Positions 18,066 to 27,571 are shown, numbered from the stretch's first letter. The stretch is 64,000 nt of DNA from Bacteroides caccae (GCF_002222615.2 NZ_CP022412.2:2170001-2234000), one strand, 5' to 3'. The notes: generated from the sequence alone by a model not told the origin. Numbers and translations: made by a program.

Positions 18066-19244
18066 TTATCGGATTCCGAGTTTCTGTTTCAATTCCTTCG
18101 GTAGGGAGTCTTTGTGTACCATAACGCAGATAGTCTTGGCACGTACATAGCTTTCCGACATATTCAGGTAACCGCCGGACTTGTTACTTTCTGCTCCCCA
18201 GGAGTTCTTGGTAATATAATATTTAGTACCGTTCTGATCTTTTGCAATGCCGGTGATATGCATTAAATGGTCGTCGGTAGTTACAAACTTTTCATAGCCT
18301 TCCTGACGGATTTCAGGTGTTACGGCGATTTCCGGATAAGGGTGCTCAAACTTAAACACTTCGTCCAGGCGTTGATATTTCGGCATACTTTCAAAACGGG
18401 CGCGATCGGTAGTAGAGTAATCTTTTACGTCTTCCACTTGTGGATTGATAGCAACTCCGTTCTTAAAAGAGAAGCCTTGTTCGCTGACATCACCGTCCCA
18501 ACATACGGTATATCCTTTGTTCAGTGCATAGTCGATAGTTTCAATCAGTTCATCCAACGGAAGATTATACATCGGCTGGTTCTCCCAGTTGTCCGGTACC
18601 TCGGGAGAGAACATTTCATAATAAGGTTTGTGGGTGAAGCTGGTCAGTTCTATGTAATCATCCATATTCAGTCCCAGGCTTTCGGTGAAAGACTGCGGTG
18701 TATATTCCTTTCCTTTATAAGTGAATTTCTCCGGCAGTTTACCCAAATACGTATCGAACAGATTATTGATAAGTGCATAATATTGCGGAGTACGCTTTTT
18801 AGAAGCGATATTTGCGTCTACCAAAGCCTTGAAATAACGCGATAACGCTCCATGGTTATGTTCTTTGTTGCCGTCTATCAAACCGGAGTATGCCTCTTCC
18901 GGTACAATTCCTACTTGCTTATAAGCGTTTTTAAAAGTATGTGCCAGGCTTCCCTCGCCGATATTTCCTTTTCCGCGTCGGAGATAATTATCTTCCATTT
19001 GGTTCATGTACTTTTGGCGGACGATGAACATCTCTGATAAATCGTATTCTCCTTTCCCCATGCGGAGCAGTTCCGACTCTATAAAAGATGCAGTGGCAAA
19101 GCACCAACAAGTTCCGGTGGACGACTGATCTTTGACAGGTGTGGCTTTGTGGGATACAACGGTTGTGAATTCATAGCCGGGTGCTTGTGCAAATGAGGCT
19201 ATGGCAAAGGCGAATACCGCGACCGATATTAATAGTTTCTTCAT
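18066..19244 (-). CDS. Secreted C1-type cysteine peptidase (bleomycin hydrolase/aminopeptidase C-like)
   Basis: A 392-aa protein with a signal peptide (to SFAQ20). The papain-fold catalytic set is visible: Gln40 in VKDQSSTGTCWCFAT, nucleophile Cys46 followed by Trp, His329 in DDHLMHITGI and Asn347 in ITKNSWG. The spacing and the large inserts match the C1B (bleomycin hydrolase) group rather than classic papain; members are usually cytosolic, so the signal peptide marks the exported Bacteroidetes type. It probably trims peptides in the periplasm. The preceding -7 box lies in the tail of the terminator of the 45-aa gene. Confidence 0.9.
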   Translation of the reverse strand: MKKLLISVAVFAFAIASFAQAPGYEFTTVVSHKATPVKDQSSTGTCWCFATASFIESELLRMGKGEYDLSEMFIVRQKYMNQMEDNYLRRGKGNIGEGSLAHTFKNAYKQVGIVPEEAYSGLIDGNKEHNHGALSRYFKALVDANIASKKRTPQYYALINNLFDTYLGKLPEKFTYKGKEYTPQSFTESLGLNMDDYIELTSFTHKPYYEMFSPEVPDNWENQPMYNLPLDELIETIDYALNKGYTVCWDGDVSEQGFSFKNGVAINPQVEDVKDYSTTDRARFESMPKYQRLDEVFKFEHPYPEIAVTPEIRQEGYEKFVTTDDHLMHITGIAKDQNGTKYYITKNSWGAESNKSGGYLNMSESYVRAKTICVMVHKDSLPKELKQKLGIR

Positions 19245-19273
19245 AATTGATGTGTTTTATTATCTTTAGAGTA

Positions 19274-19281
19274 CAAAAGTA
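19274..19281 (-). promoter_or_regulatory. -7 promoter box TACTTTTG for the C1 peptidase gene
   Basis: On the minus strand this matches TAnnTTTG, 29 bp before the peptidase ATG at 19244. It overlaps the T-run of the upstream terminator. Confidence 0.5.
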
Positions 19282-19286
19282 TAAAA

Positions 19287-19317
19287 AAAGCGAGGATACT
19301 CGAAAGTTCCTCGCTTT
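19287..19317 (-). terminator. Terminator of the 45-aa gene
   Basis: AAAGCGAGGA pairs with TCCTCGCTTT (10 bp, 11-nt loop); on the minus strand it is followed by seven T residues. It lies 25 bp after the stop of the small ORF. Confidence 0.85.
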
Positions 19318-19342
19318 ATTTCAATATAATTAGTGTGTTTAT

Positions 19343-19480
19343 TTACATGGCAACCTGCTGTGACAGCAGTTTTTGAAGTTTACCGTTCAGGGTTTGGCAC
19401 ATTGCACCATTTCCCATTGCTTGATAGCGTTTAATACGGTACTGTAACATCATAATCTTTTCATTTGCATTCTTTTTCAT
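19343..19480 (-). CDS. Small 45-aa basic helical protein, unknown function
   Basis: The ORF encodes 45 residues starting MKKNANEKIMMLQYR and ending KLLSQQVAM. I do not recognise it. It is basic, Met/Gln-rich and probably forms amphipathic helices, with one Cys at 28. Gene status is supported by a GAGG ribosome-binding site 8-9 bp before the ATG, an exact -7 box at 19554-19561 on the same strand, and a strong terminator 25 bp after the stop. There is no signal peptide. It stands alone between the C1 peptidase and a divergent transglutaminase-like gene. Confidence 0.7.
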   Translation of the reverse strand: MKKNANEKIMMLQYRIKRYQAMGNGAMCQTLNGKLQKLLSQQVAM

Positions 19481-19553
19481 AATTTGTTTCCTCTTTTTTT
19501 GCCCTCCACGTTTTGAAGAGCGGTTTTACATCTTGTTTTCTTTATTAACACTG

Positions 19554-19561
19554 CAAAGATA
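19554..19561 (-). promoter_or_regulatory. -7 promoter box TATCTTTG for the 45-aa gene
   Basis: Exact minus-strand -7 box, 73 bp before the ATG at 19480, giving a leader of roughly 65 nt. Confidence 0.55.
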
Positions 19562-19773
19562 CGAAATGTTTTTGAATTATATGCTGTAAAACATAAAATA
19601 TTTCTTTTTCTTCTGCTTTTTCTTTTTATAAGAGGTTCGAACACGGTATATATTACAAACCTATTACATACATTTACAAGGACTTGTGCCGTCTTTCTGA
19701 AAAAAACTTGTAATTTTGTGAACGTATCTTTTAAGTACGCATAAAATAGCTCACATATTTATTTTATTAAGAT

Positions 19774-22473
19774 ATGAATATAAACACACACATTCGACTA
19801 TTACTTGTTCCGATTCTATCGGTTGTATTGTTTTCCTGTGGTGAATCTCACTTTCTGAAGGAGGAGGCTTACCGGAATCAGGTGTTTCAGGATTTTGAAC
19901 AGAAGCAGAGGGCACTTCCTCATGGAGATTTGTTCACAATCTTTTCCGATTCGACTTTGACTCTTTCCGAGCGTGAAGCTCTGATGTTTTTGTATGCCTA
20001 TATGCCGATAGGGGATATTACGGATTATTCCGGAAATTACTATCTGGAGAATCTTCGTCTTTCCGAGCAGGCCCGTAACGAAATGTCTTGGGGAAAAAAC
20101 GTCACCGATGAATTATTCCGGCATTTTGTTCTGCCTATCCGGGTGAATAATGAGAATCTGGATGATTCGCGAAAAGTGTTTTATGGAGAATTGAAAGAGA
20201 GGGTGAAAGGCCTTTCGATGAAAGATGCAATTCTGGAAGTGAACCACTGGTGTCATGAGAAGGTGGTGTATCGTCCGAGTGACGCCCGCACTAGTTCGCC
20301 TTTGGCTTCAGTAAAGACGGCATACGGGCGTTGTGGGGAAGAATCCACTTTTACTGTTGCTGCATTGCGTTCCGTTGGGATTCCTGCGCGTCAGGTTTAT
20401 ACTCCCCGTTGGGCACATACTGATGATAACCATGCGTGGGTAGAGGCTTGGGCAGACGGTGAATGGTATTTCTTCGGGGCTTGCGAACCGGAACCGGTCT
20501 TGAATCTGGGTTGGTTTAATGCGCCTGCAAGTCGTGGAATGCTGATGCATACCAAGGTATTCGGACGTTATAACGGTCCGGAGGAGATTATGCTCGAAAC
20601 TCCTAACTATACTGAAATCAATGTAATAGGGAATTATGCTCCGACGGCAAAAGCCGTGGTGACGGTGACAGATGCGAATGGGAAACCTGTTTCCGGAGCC
20701 AAAGTTGATTTTAAGGTGTACAATTATGCCGAGTTTTATACGGTAGCTACCAAATACACTGGTACTGACGGCCGGGCATCGTTGACAGCCGGTAAAGGAG
20801 ATATGTTGGTATGGGCTTCCGCTGGCGGGGCATTCGGCTTTTCTAAGTTGTCTTTTGGTAAAGAAGATACTTTGAATTTGGTTTTAGATAAGAAAGGAGG
20901 AGAAGCATATACATTGGATTTGGATATCACTCCTCCGGTTGAAGGAGCCAATTTGCCTGAAGTAACTCCGGAACAGCGTGCCGAAAATGATCTTCGTCTG
21001 GCTAAGGAGGATTCTATTCGTAATGCGTATGTTGCCACGATGCTGACGGAAGAACGTGCAAAAACTGCGTTGGCTTCGTTTCAACAAGAAGGTATTGCCG
21101 ATACGGAACAGTTTGTGAAAATGTTGGTCGCTTCGCGGGGAAACTATCAGACGTTACTTGATTTCCGGAAGTCGGCAACCGAATGTGATAGAGAAGGACT
21201 TGCTTTGCCCTTATTACAACAACTTTCTGCAAAGGACTGGAGGGATGTCTCTTTGGAAGTATTGGAAGACCATTTGAAGAATGCTCCTGATCCTCAGGAA
21301 ACGGATTTATGGGCATGTGCGGAGATTGCCAATCCACGTGTAGAGAATGAAATGTTGACACCTTACCGTTCTTTTTTCAAGAAAGTCATTTCAAAGGAAG
21401 AAGCAGGGGAGTTTATAAAAGAACCGATACGGTTGGTAGAATGGTGTAAGAAGGAAATCCAAATCAATAATGAGTTGAATTCGCAGCGTATACCTATGTC
21501 GCCGATAGGAGTGTGGAAAGCGCGTGTAGCAGATGAAAAGTCGCGTGATATCTTCTTTGTGGCAATGGCACGTACTTTAGGTATACCTGCCCGGATAGAT
21601 AAGGTGACAGGGAAAGTGCAGTATACTGATAAGGAGGGACATACTTTTGATGTGAATTTCTCTACAAGTTCTCCTGTACAGGCCACTACCGGCATATTGC
21701 GTGCTACTTATAAACCTATTGCCTCATTGCCCGATCCGAAGTATTATTCTCATTTTACGCTTTCCAAGTTCAAAGACGGGGTATTCCAACTGTTGAATTA
21801 TGATGAGGGGGATGTAGATATGGGAAAAGGTGCTACGTGGGCGAATCTTCTAAAGAATGGAGCAAAACTGGATTCCGGGTATTATATGTTAGTCACCGGA
21901 AGCCGTATGGCAAGTGGTGCAGTGCTTTCCAATATCACTTTCTTTAATGTGAAACCGGAAGCGACTACCGATATTGAATTGGTGATGAGAGAAAGCAAAG
22001 AACAGGTACAGGTGATTGGAAATTTTGATTCGGAATCGCTCTATCGTCCGTTAGGAGATGAAGAAATACAATCAACATCACAAAGTATTCTACAAACTTG
22101 TGGAAGGGGATATTTTGTTGTCGGTGTGTTGGGAGTAGGGCAGGAACCTACCAACCATGCTTTGAGAGACATTGCCGCTTTGGGCAGTGAGTTTGAGAAA
22201 TGGGGTAGAAAGATTGTTCTTCTTTTCCCCTCCGAGGAACAATACAAGAAGTTTCATCCTGCGGAGTTTCAGGGACTACCTTCTACTATTGCTTATGGGG
22301 TAGATATAGACAATCGTATCCAAAATCAGATTGCTAAGTCGATGAATCTTTCTAATTCGGATATTCTTCCTATGTTTATTATTGCCGATACGTTCAACCG
22401 GGTGGTCTTTGTATCTCAAGGATATACTATCGGACTGGGAGAACAACTGATGAAAACCATTCACGGGCTGTAG
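19774..22473 (+). CDS. Transglutaminase-like domain lipoprotein
   Basis: An 899-aa predicted lipoprotein (lipobox LFSC22). The transglutaminase core has Cys187 in AYGRCGEESTF and His220 in DDNHAWVEAW; the position usually holding Asp is within FFGACEPEPVLNLGWF, a variant seen in this subgroup. A carboxypeptidase-regulatory/Ig-like insert (~285-370, KAVVTVTDANGKPVSGAKVDF) follows, then a second partial transglutaminase-like segment (FVAMARTLGIPARIDKV, ~590) and a C-terminal thioredoxin-like region (~760-899). It most likely acts as a periplasmic or surface peptidase or cross-linking enzyme; the substrate is unknown. Single gene. Confidence 0.85.
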   Translation: MNINTHIRLLLVPILSVVLFSCGESHFLKEEAYRNQVFQDFEQKQRALPHGDLFTIFSDSTLTLSEREALMFLYAYMPIGDITDYSGNYYLENLRLSEQARNEMSWGKNVTDELFRHFVLPIRVNNENLDDSRKVFYGELKERVKGLSMKDAILEVNHWCHEKVVYRPSDARTSSPLASVKTAYGRCGEESTFTVAALRSVGIPARQVYTPRWAHTDDNHAWVEAWADGEWYFFGACEPEPVLNLGWFNAPASRGMLMHTKVFGRYNGPEEIMLETPNYTEINVIGNYAPTAKAVVTVTDANGKPVSGAKVDFKVYNYAEFYTVATKYTGTDGRASLTAGKGDMLVWASAGGAFGFSKLSFGKEDTLNLVLDKKGGEAYTLDLDITPPVEGANLPEVTPEQRAENDLRLAKEDSIRNAYVATMLTEERAKTALASFQQEGIADTEQFVKMLVASRGNYQTLLDFRKSATECDREGLALPLLQQLSAKDWRDVSLEVLEDHLKNAPDPQETDLWACAEIANPRVENEMLTPYRSFFKKVISKEEAGEFIKEPIRLVEWCKKEIQINNELNSQRIPMSPIGVWKARVADEKSRDIFFVAMARTLGIPARIDKVTGKVQYTDKEGHTFDVNFSTSSPVQATTGILRATYKPIASLPDPKYYSHFTLSKFKDGVFQLLNYDEGDVDMGKGATWANLLKNGAKLDSGYYMLVTGSRMASGAVLSNITFFNVKPEATTDIELVMRESKEQVQVIGNFDSESLYRPLGDEEIQSTSQSILQTCGRGYFVVGVLGVGQEPTNHALRDIAALGSEFEKWGRKIVLLFPSEEQYKKFHPAEFQGLPSTIAYGVDIDNRIQNQIAKSMNLSNSDILPMFIIADTFNRVVFVSQGYTIGLGEQLMKTIHGL

Positions 22474-22596
22474 AAAAATGTAGGATAGGAAGGTAGTAAT
22501 GTAGTAATGTAGTGTGACAGAATGCAATATTCGTTAATTCTCTCTATCGGGCGCACTTTTATGCGAATTAATTGTTACGTTTGTAGGAGAGTTATT

Positions 22597-22971
22597 ATGA
22601 AGTATCTATTGTGCATACTGTCACTTGCATTTTTACTTGTTGGAGTAGGTTTGTTCTCCAATGAAGAAGACTTGCAGGGATTTCGGGAAGAAACCGAAGT
22701 CCCGGTTCTTTGTGACGTCTCGCCTACCGGATTTTCTTCGGCACCTGCGGAACATTATGATTTCGGCATATTGACTGCTTTTTCTCTTCCAAGAAACGTA
22801 TCTCCTGTCCGTACACTGAAATTTAATGATATACCTACGATTGTACAGTTGTTGAGTTCTAGAACTTTCCGTCTATCCGAAGATAAAAGGAAAATTATAT
22901 ATTCAGATACTGACTATTTAAAGTATTCCAATAGGTATTATATCTATACCTTAGCCCATATCTTGATTTAG
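22597..22971 (+). CDS. Conserved-looking small exported protein, unknown function
   Basis: Read from the ATG at 22597, preceded by GGAGAG, the protein has 124 aa and a hydrophobic N-terminus (MKYLLCILSLAFLLVGVGLF) that may be a signal peptide or an anchor. An upstream in-frame ATG at 22522 would add 25 residues without a Shine-Dalgarno-like sequence and is less likely. The rest is short and polar (SPTGFSSAPAEHYDFGIL) without recognised motifs. It sits between the transglutaminase-like gene and the OadG-like gene; no functional link can be shown. Confidence 0.6.
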   Translation: MKYLLCILSLAFLLVGVGLFSNEEDLQGFREETEVPVLCDVSPTGFSSAPAEHYDFGILTAFSLPRNVSPVRTLKFNDIPTIVQLLSSRTFRLSEDKRKIIYSDTDYLKYSNRYYIYTLAHILI

Positions 22972-23096
22972 CCCTTCTTTGCCATAAGTATTCCTGAGAA
23001 TTTGTGCAAATATGTTTAGCAGGTTCGGATTATATTCATTTTCCGGACGTGTCTTGTTTGTGCATAAATGATTGTACAACTAGTTTTTATATTACT

Positions 23097-23528
23097 ATGA
23101 TTCATTTATTATTATCCACATTGGCTATGATGGGGTTAACCTTTCTCATAGGCTTCTTTGTCGCGGCAGTTATCAAACTGATTGCTTATGCTGCCGATTC
23201 GTTTGACTTTTATAGTTCCCACAAGCTGGAGCTAATCCGCCTTCATCGCTGGCGGCAGCATCGTCAGAAAGTGGAGAAACTTGTCAGACAGATACCGCTT
23301 GAAGCAGAAGAAGCATTGGGGGATTATCGTGAAGACTTCAGCCGTGGTATCAACCGTAACTTTACCGGTTACGCCGGTTATTATCATGGTGTAAGTCACG
23401 GAGCTTCGGATGAAACTCTGCTGGACTATTATTATCCGCGGGATACCCGTGAATTCTTTCTCAAGGAAGAAGAACGGGCACATATCAACAAGAAAAATTC
23501 AAAGAAACCTACTGCTAACAAACAATAA
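23097..23528 (+). CDS. OadG-like small membrane subunit (sodium pump decarboxylase gamma type)
   Basis: From the ATG at 23097 the protein is 143 aa: one N-terminal transmembrane helix (LLLSTLAMMGLTFLIGFFVA) followed by a charged cytoplasmic part rich in Arg, His and acidic residues. This layout and its position 14 bp before an OadB-like gene match the gamma subunit of sodium-translocating decarboxylases, which anchors the carboxyltransferase to the beta subunit. The longer reading from GTG at 23004 adds 31 residues without support. The sequence similarity is weak, so the assignment depends on topology and context. Confidence 0.65.
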   Translation: MIHLLLSTLAMMGLTFLIGFFVAAVIKLIAYAADSFDFYSSHKLELIRLHRWRQHRQKVEKLVRQIPLEAEEALGDYREDFSRGINRNFTGYAGYYHGVSHGASDETLLDYYYPRDTREFFLKEEERAHINKKNSKKPTANKQ

Positions 23529-23542
23529 AAAGACACTTATTT

Positions 23543-24757
23543 ATGGAAAATATAGATTTCGCGACCTTATTTCAAGGCATTGGCACAATGATGGCGAGCG
23601 GTTGGTTCCTCGCTTCTGCCAGAATCTTTCTGGTACTTCTCGGTTTACTGCTTATCTATCTAGGCTGGAAAGGAGTGCTTGAACCTATGGTTATGATCCC
23701 AATGGGGTTGGGAATGGTAGCTATCAACTGCGGGACACTGATTATGCCCGACGGCACATTAGGCAACCTTTTTCTCGATCCGATGCTTTCGGACACGGAT
23801 GCACTAATGAATACGATGCAGATAGACTTTCTACAACCTGTATACACTCTTACATTCAGTAACGGACTGATAGCCTGTTTTGTCTTTATGGGGATCGGAA
23901 CCCTGCTGGATGTAGGCTTCCTGCTTCAGAAACCCTTTGCTAGTATATTCCTTGCTTTGTGTGCCGAACTGGGTACCTTCCTGACGGTGCCTATCGCTGC
24001 TGCTCTCGGACTGACCTTAAAAGAAAGTGCTTCTGTTGCTATGGTAGGAGGTGCTGACGGTCCAATGGTATTGTTTACTTCGCTGGCATTGGCAAAGCAT
24101 TTATTTGTTCCCATTACCGTAGTTGCCTATCTGTATTTGGGGTTGACGTATGGGGGGTATCCTTATCTGGTGAAATTGTTAGTACCAAAACGGTTCCGTG
24201 CCATTAAAATGGTAACGAAAAAGGCTCCGAAGAATTATGACGCTAAAGTGAAACTGGCTTTTTCGGCTGTTCTTTGTGCTGTTCTCTGTTTCTTGTTTCC
24301 GGTTGCTTCTCCTTTGTTCTTCTCTTTGTTTCTGGGGGTTGCCGTTCGCGAATCGGGCATGAAACATATATATGATTTTGTTAGTGGTCCGTTACTTTAT
24401 GGTTCTACCTTTATGTTAGGACTTTTGTTGGGTGTACTTTGCGACGCTCACCTGTTGCTTGATCCTAAAATCTTGAAGTTACTAGTTCTGGGTATTGTAG
24501 CACTGTTGCTTTCCGGCATCGGAGGGATTATCGGTGGTTATATCATGTATTTCATCAAACGCGGCAATTATAATCCGGTGATTGGTATTGCAGCTGTTAG
24601 CTGTGTTCCCACTACGGCTAAAGTTGCCCAGAAGATCGTGAGCAAGGATAATCCGGACTCATTTGTTCTGGGCGATGCTTTGGGCGCTAATATTTCCGGA
24701 GTGATTACTTCGGCTATTATCACAGGTATTTATATCACGGTCATTCCTTATTTGTAG
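23543..24757 (+). CDS. oadB: Sodium ion-translocating decarboxylase beta subunit
   Basis: A 404-aa polytopic inner-membrane protein with about ten helices. The conserved stretches of OadB/MmdB/GcdB are present: GADGPMVLFTSLALA (~173-187), GVAVRESGM, and a C-terminal GAANISG-like segment (LGDALGANISGVITSAI). The beta subunit couples decarboxylation of biotin-bound CO2 to outward sodium transport. No biotin carrier or carboxyltransferase alpha subunit lies in this window, so these must be encoded elsewhere. The last 17 bp overlap the convergent cutC gene. Confidence 0.9.
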   Translation: MENIDFATLFQGIGTMMASGWFLASARIFLVLLGLLLIYLGWKGVLEPMVMIPMGLGMVAINCGTLIMPDGTLGNLFLDPMLSDTDALMNTMQIDFLQPVYTLTFSNGLIACFVFMGIGTLLDVGFLLQKPFASIFLALCAELGTFLTVPIAAALGLTLKESASVAMVGGADGPMVLFTSLALAKHLFVPITVVAYLYLGLTYGGYPYLVKLLVPKRFRAIKMVTKKAPKNYDAKVKLAFSAVLCAVLCFLFPVASPLFFSLFLGVAVRESGMKHIYDFVSGPLLYGSTFMLGLLLGVLCDAHLLLDPKILKLLVLGIVALLLSGIGGIIGGYIMYFIKRGNYNPVIGIAAVSCVPTTAKVAQKIVSKDNPDSFVLGDALGANISGVITSAIITGIYITVIPYL

Positions 24758-25493
24758 CTTGAATCGTATCCATAACTCTCCGGGCGGTAGTTACGTTTCG
24801 TTCGTATTCGTCGATATGTACAGTGCCGCCCATGGATACTGATTCATTTTTATAATTCATTCCGCTTTTGATGTTTTCACGGGCAGAGAAATGAAATTCC
24901 CGTATCCCTGTTTCCGAGGCGATTCGATGAATATTCTTTTCATTGACGCCGCATCCTGCAAGTAGGATAATCCTTCCTGCCGCTTGCTCTTGTAATTCTT
25001 TGAGCAAAGGGATGCCTGATTCGGCAGTTGGTTGTTGACCGGAAGTGAGAATACGATTGCAGCCAAGTGCAATGATTTGTTCCAGTGCTTTCTTCGGATC
25101 ACGACAAACGTCAAAAGCCCTGTGGAAAGTAACGGACAATCCTTGTGCTGCCTTCATTAACTCTTGCATGATAGTAAGATCAATTTCTCCTTCGGCAGTT
25201 AAACAACCAAATACGACCCCGTCAGCTTTCAGCTGTTTGGCCATTTCTATATCTTTCAGCATTGCCTTTACTTCGATAGGAGAGTAGAGGAAGTCACCGC
25301 CCCGGGGACGGATAATGACGTGCAAACGAGTTGCATCGAGAACCTCACGTGCTACGGAGATTTCTCCATAAGAAGGAGTTGTTCCGCCTTCCGGAATGCC
25401 TGCGCATAGTTCTACCCGGTTGGCTCCGCCTTTTTGTGCTGCCAGACAGCTTTCTACTGAATTGGCACAAACTTCGAATTGAAACTTATTCAT
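24741..25493 (-). CDS. cutC: CutC family protein (copper homeostasis protein)
   Basis: A 250-aa TIM-barrel protein of standard length. The CutC signature is clear: N-terminal FEVCANSVESCLAAQKGGA, then NRVELCAGIPEGGTTPS, HVIIRPRGGDFLYS and TFHRAFDVCRDP. It is classed as a copper-homeostasis protein, although the biochemical role in bacteria is debated and copper binding has been questioned. It is a cytosolic single gene, overlapping the end of oadB by 17 bp in convergent orientation. Confidence 0.93.
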   Translation of the reverse strand: MNKFQFEVCANSVESCLAAQKGGANRVELCAGIPEGGTTPSYGEISVAREVLDATRLHVIIRPRGGDFLYSPIEVKAMLKDIEMAKQLKADGVVFGCLTAEGEIDLTIMQELMKAAQGLSVTFHRAFDVCRDPKKALEQIIALGCNRILTSGQQPTAESGIPLLKELQEQAAGRIILLAGCGVNEKNIHRIASETGIREFHFSARENIKSGMNYKNESVSMGGTVHIDEYERNVTTARRVMDTIQATNKE

Positions 25494-25555
25494 AGATTGA
25501 TGTTTACGGGGTAAAAATGAATAATCTGCTAAGTATTAATTACAGTGTATATTAA

Positions 25556-25581
25556 AAGAGGGCGAATTGCTTCGCCCTCTT
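25556..25581 (-). terminator. Terminator downstream of rny
   Basis: An 11-bp perfect stem (AAGAGGGCGAA with its complement, loop TTGC) followed by a T/A-rich run on the minus strand, 33 bp after the rny stop codon. Confidence 0.85.
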
Positions 25582-25613
25582 CATCTATTGAATCCTTTTT
25601 TGTATTCTGATTT

Positions 25614-27149
25614 TTATTTAGCGAAGCTAACCGCACGTGTTTCACGAATTACGGTAATCTTCACTTGTCCCGGATAAGTCATCTCATCCTGGATTTTCTT
25701 AGCGATTTCGCCGGACAGGCTTTCTGTCTGCTTGTCGTCAATCTTATCCGCACCAACGATAACGCGGAGTTCGCGTCCTGCCTGGATTGCATAAGTCTTG
25801 GTTACACCCGGATAAGACATCGCCAATTGTTCGAGATCATTCAGACGCTTGATATAAGCCTCTACGATTTCGCGGCGTGCTCCCGGACGTGCACCGGATA
25901 TAGCATCACAAACCTGTACGATAGGAGCCAACAGACTCGTCATTTCCGTCTCATCGTGGTGAGCACCGATAGCGTTGCAGATGTCCGGTTTCTCTTTGTA
26001 TTTCTCTGCGAGTTTCATACCCAGCAATGCGTGTGGCAATTCCGGTTCTTCATCAGGCACTTTACCTATATCATGCAACAATCCGGCACGTTTCGCCTTC
26101 TTCGGGTTCAGACCCAGTTCCGATGCCATTACAGCGCAGAGATTGGCTGTCTCACGTGCATGTTGCAACAGGTTCTGTCCATATGAAGAACGATATTTCA
26201 TTTTACCGATAATACGGATCAGTTCAGGATGCAGACCATGGATACCAAGGTCGATCGTTGTACGTTTACCGGTTTCTATGATTTCTTCTTCTACTTGTTT
26301 ACGTACTTTAGCCACTACTTCTTCGATGCGTGCGGGGTGGATACGTCCGTCGGTCACAAGCTGATGCAGTGCCAGACGGGCAATTTCACGTCGAACCGGG
26401 TCGAATGCGGAAAGAACGATTGCTTCCGGAGTATCATCAACAACGATTTCCACACCGGTGGCTGCTTCCAAAGCACGGATATTACGTCCTTCACGTCCGA
26501 TGATACGTCCTTTGATTTCATCCGATTCGATATGGAATACCGTTACGGAGTTTTCTATTGCAGTTTCCGTAGCTACCCGTTGGATAGACTGGATAACGAT
26601 ACGTTTTGCTTCTTTGCTGGCAGTCAGTTTGGCATCATCCATAATATCGTTGATGAATGATTGAGCCTGCGTTTTAGCTTCTTCTTTCAGTGATTCTACC
26701 AGACGTTCTTTTGCTTCTTCGGCAGACAGTCCGGAGATTGTTTCCAGTTTCTCGATTTCCTGCTGTTGCAGTTTGTCCAGTTCCTCTTTCTTCTTGTCAA
26801 CAATAACAAGCTGCGCTTCCAGGTTTTCTTTTACAGCCTCGGCTTCCATTTTCTTGCGCTGGATTTCCTCCTGACGCTGGCTGAGTACCATTTCACGCTG
26901 TTTCAATTTGTTTTCCGCCTGCTGGATCTTCTGATTACGCAGTGCCACTTCCTTTTCCAAATCCGCCTTTTTGTTCAGGAATTTCTCCTTCACTTCCAGC
27001 AGCTTGTTTTTCTTAATTACTTCAGCTTCCGTCTCCGCTTCTTTCAGGACGTTGTCGTATTTGGATTTCAGTGCATACCGGAATAGTATGTATGAAAGTA
27101 ATCCTCCTACGATGAAGCAAGCAATTGCTGTTGCTATTATTGCTATCAT
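25614..27149 (-). CDS. rny: Ribonuclease Y
   Basis: A 511-aa protein with all RNase Y parts in order: an N-terminal membrane helix (~1-22), a long coiled coil (~25-190) rich in Glu, Lys and Gln, a KH domain ([21 protein letters not shown], ~208-230) and an HD domain with LLHDIGKV (~350-357) and NAIGAHHDE. RNase Y is a membrane-attached endonuclease starting mRNA decay. It is downstream of zapA and separated from it by a very stable hairpin, so it may have its own promoter. Confidence 0.96.
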   Translation of the reverse strand: MIAIIATAIACFIVGGLLSYILFRYALKSKYDNVLKEAETEAEVIKKNKLLEVKEKFLNKKADLEKEVALRNQKIQQAENKLKQREMVLSQRQEEIQRKKMEAEAVKENLEAQLVIVDKKKEELDKLQQQEIEKLETISGLSAEEAKERLVESLKEEAKTQAQSFINDIMDDAKLTASKEAKRIVIQSIQRVATETAIENSVTVFHIESDEIKGRIIGREGRNIRALEAATGVEIVVDDTPEAIVLSAFDPVRREIARLALHQLVTDGRIHPARIEEVVAKVRKQVEEEIIETGKRTTIDLGIHGLHPELIRIIGKMKYRSSYGQNLLQHARETANLCAVMASELGLNPKKAKRAGLLHDIGKVPDEEPELPHALLGMKLAEKYKEKPDICNAIGAHHDETEMTSLLAPIVQVCDAISGARPGARREIVEAYIKRLNDLEQLAMSYPGVTKTYAIQAGRELRVIVGADKIDDKQTESLSGEIAKKIQDEMTYPGQVKITVIRETRAVSFAK

Positions 27150-27179
27150 TCTACATTTAATTTAAGTATATAAATAAAA

Positions 27180-27231
27180 ACGCACCGCCAAATATCCAAG
27201 CAGGGCTTTGCTTGGATATTGTGCAGTGCGT
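27180..27231 (-). terminator. Long hairpin between zapA and rny
   Basis: A 23-position stem with only two mismatches and one wobble (27180-27202 with 27209-27231; loop of 6 nt). The inner half pairs AATATCCAAGCA with TGCTTGGATATT. On the minus strand it is followed by TTTTATTTAT, which makes it a strong terminator of the zapA transcript; a processed small RNA is an alternative. Confidence 0.75.
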
Positions 27232-27268
27232 GGTTGTTTCTCTCTTATCAGCGAATGGCCGGTCGTTC

Positions 27269-27559
27269 TTATTCCTCTTTAAAATAATCTTCCAGCAATT
27301 CAGTTAGTTCTTTTACCTTCTCCACATAGGGGCTGGTATCGTTACGTTGCATTAATTGCAGTTTCTCTAACGAGAACTGATAGGCTACCATGGCAATAAT
27401 TTTTTCCGGTTCCAGATTTTTGTATACTTCCCGGTACTTATTAAGCCTGATATTTACCTGCTTGGCGGCTTCCCGTACCGTTTGTTCTTCCTCTCGGTTG
27501 ATGGTTAACGGGTAGTTTGAGTCTGCTATTTGCAGGTTTATTTTTATCTTATCGTTCAT
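27269..27559 (-). CDS. zapA: Cell division protein ZapA
   Basis: A 96-aa ZapA family protein: the N-terminal beta-hairpin domain (KIKINLQIADSNYPLTI) is followed by REEEQTVREAAKQVNIRLNKYRE and a C-terminal helix for dimer/tetramer coiled-coil formation. ZapA bundles FtsZ filaments at midcell. The gene begins 12 bp after the end of a coiled-coil protein gene, with which it forms a two-gene unit; the order coiled-coil gene-zapA-rny is a common neighbourhood in Bacteroides as far as I recall. Confidence 0.88.
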   Translation of the reverse strand: MNDKIKINLQIADSNYPLTINREEEQTVREAAKQVNIRLNKYREVYKNLEPEKIIAMVAYQFSLEKLQLMQRNDTSPYVEKVKELTELLEDYFKEE

Positions 27560-27571
27560 ACATCTCCTTCT

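Noticed and set aside
27150..27268. 6S RNA between zapA and rny
   Set aside because: The 119-bp spacer is too short for a ~180-nt 6S RNA, and only one hairpin is visible; the central bubble cannot be drawn.
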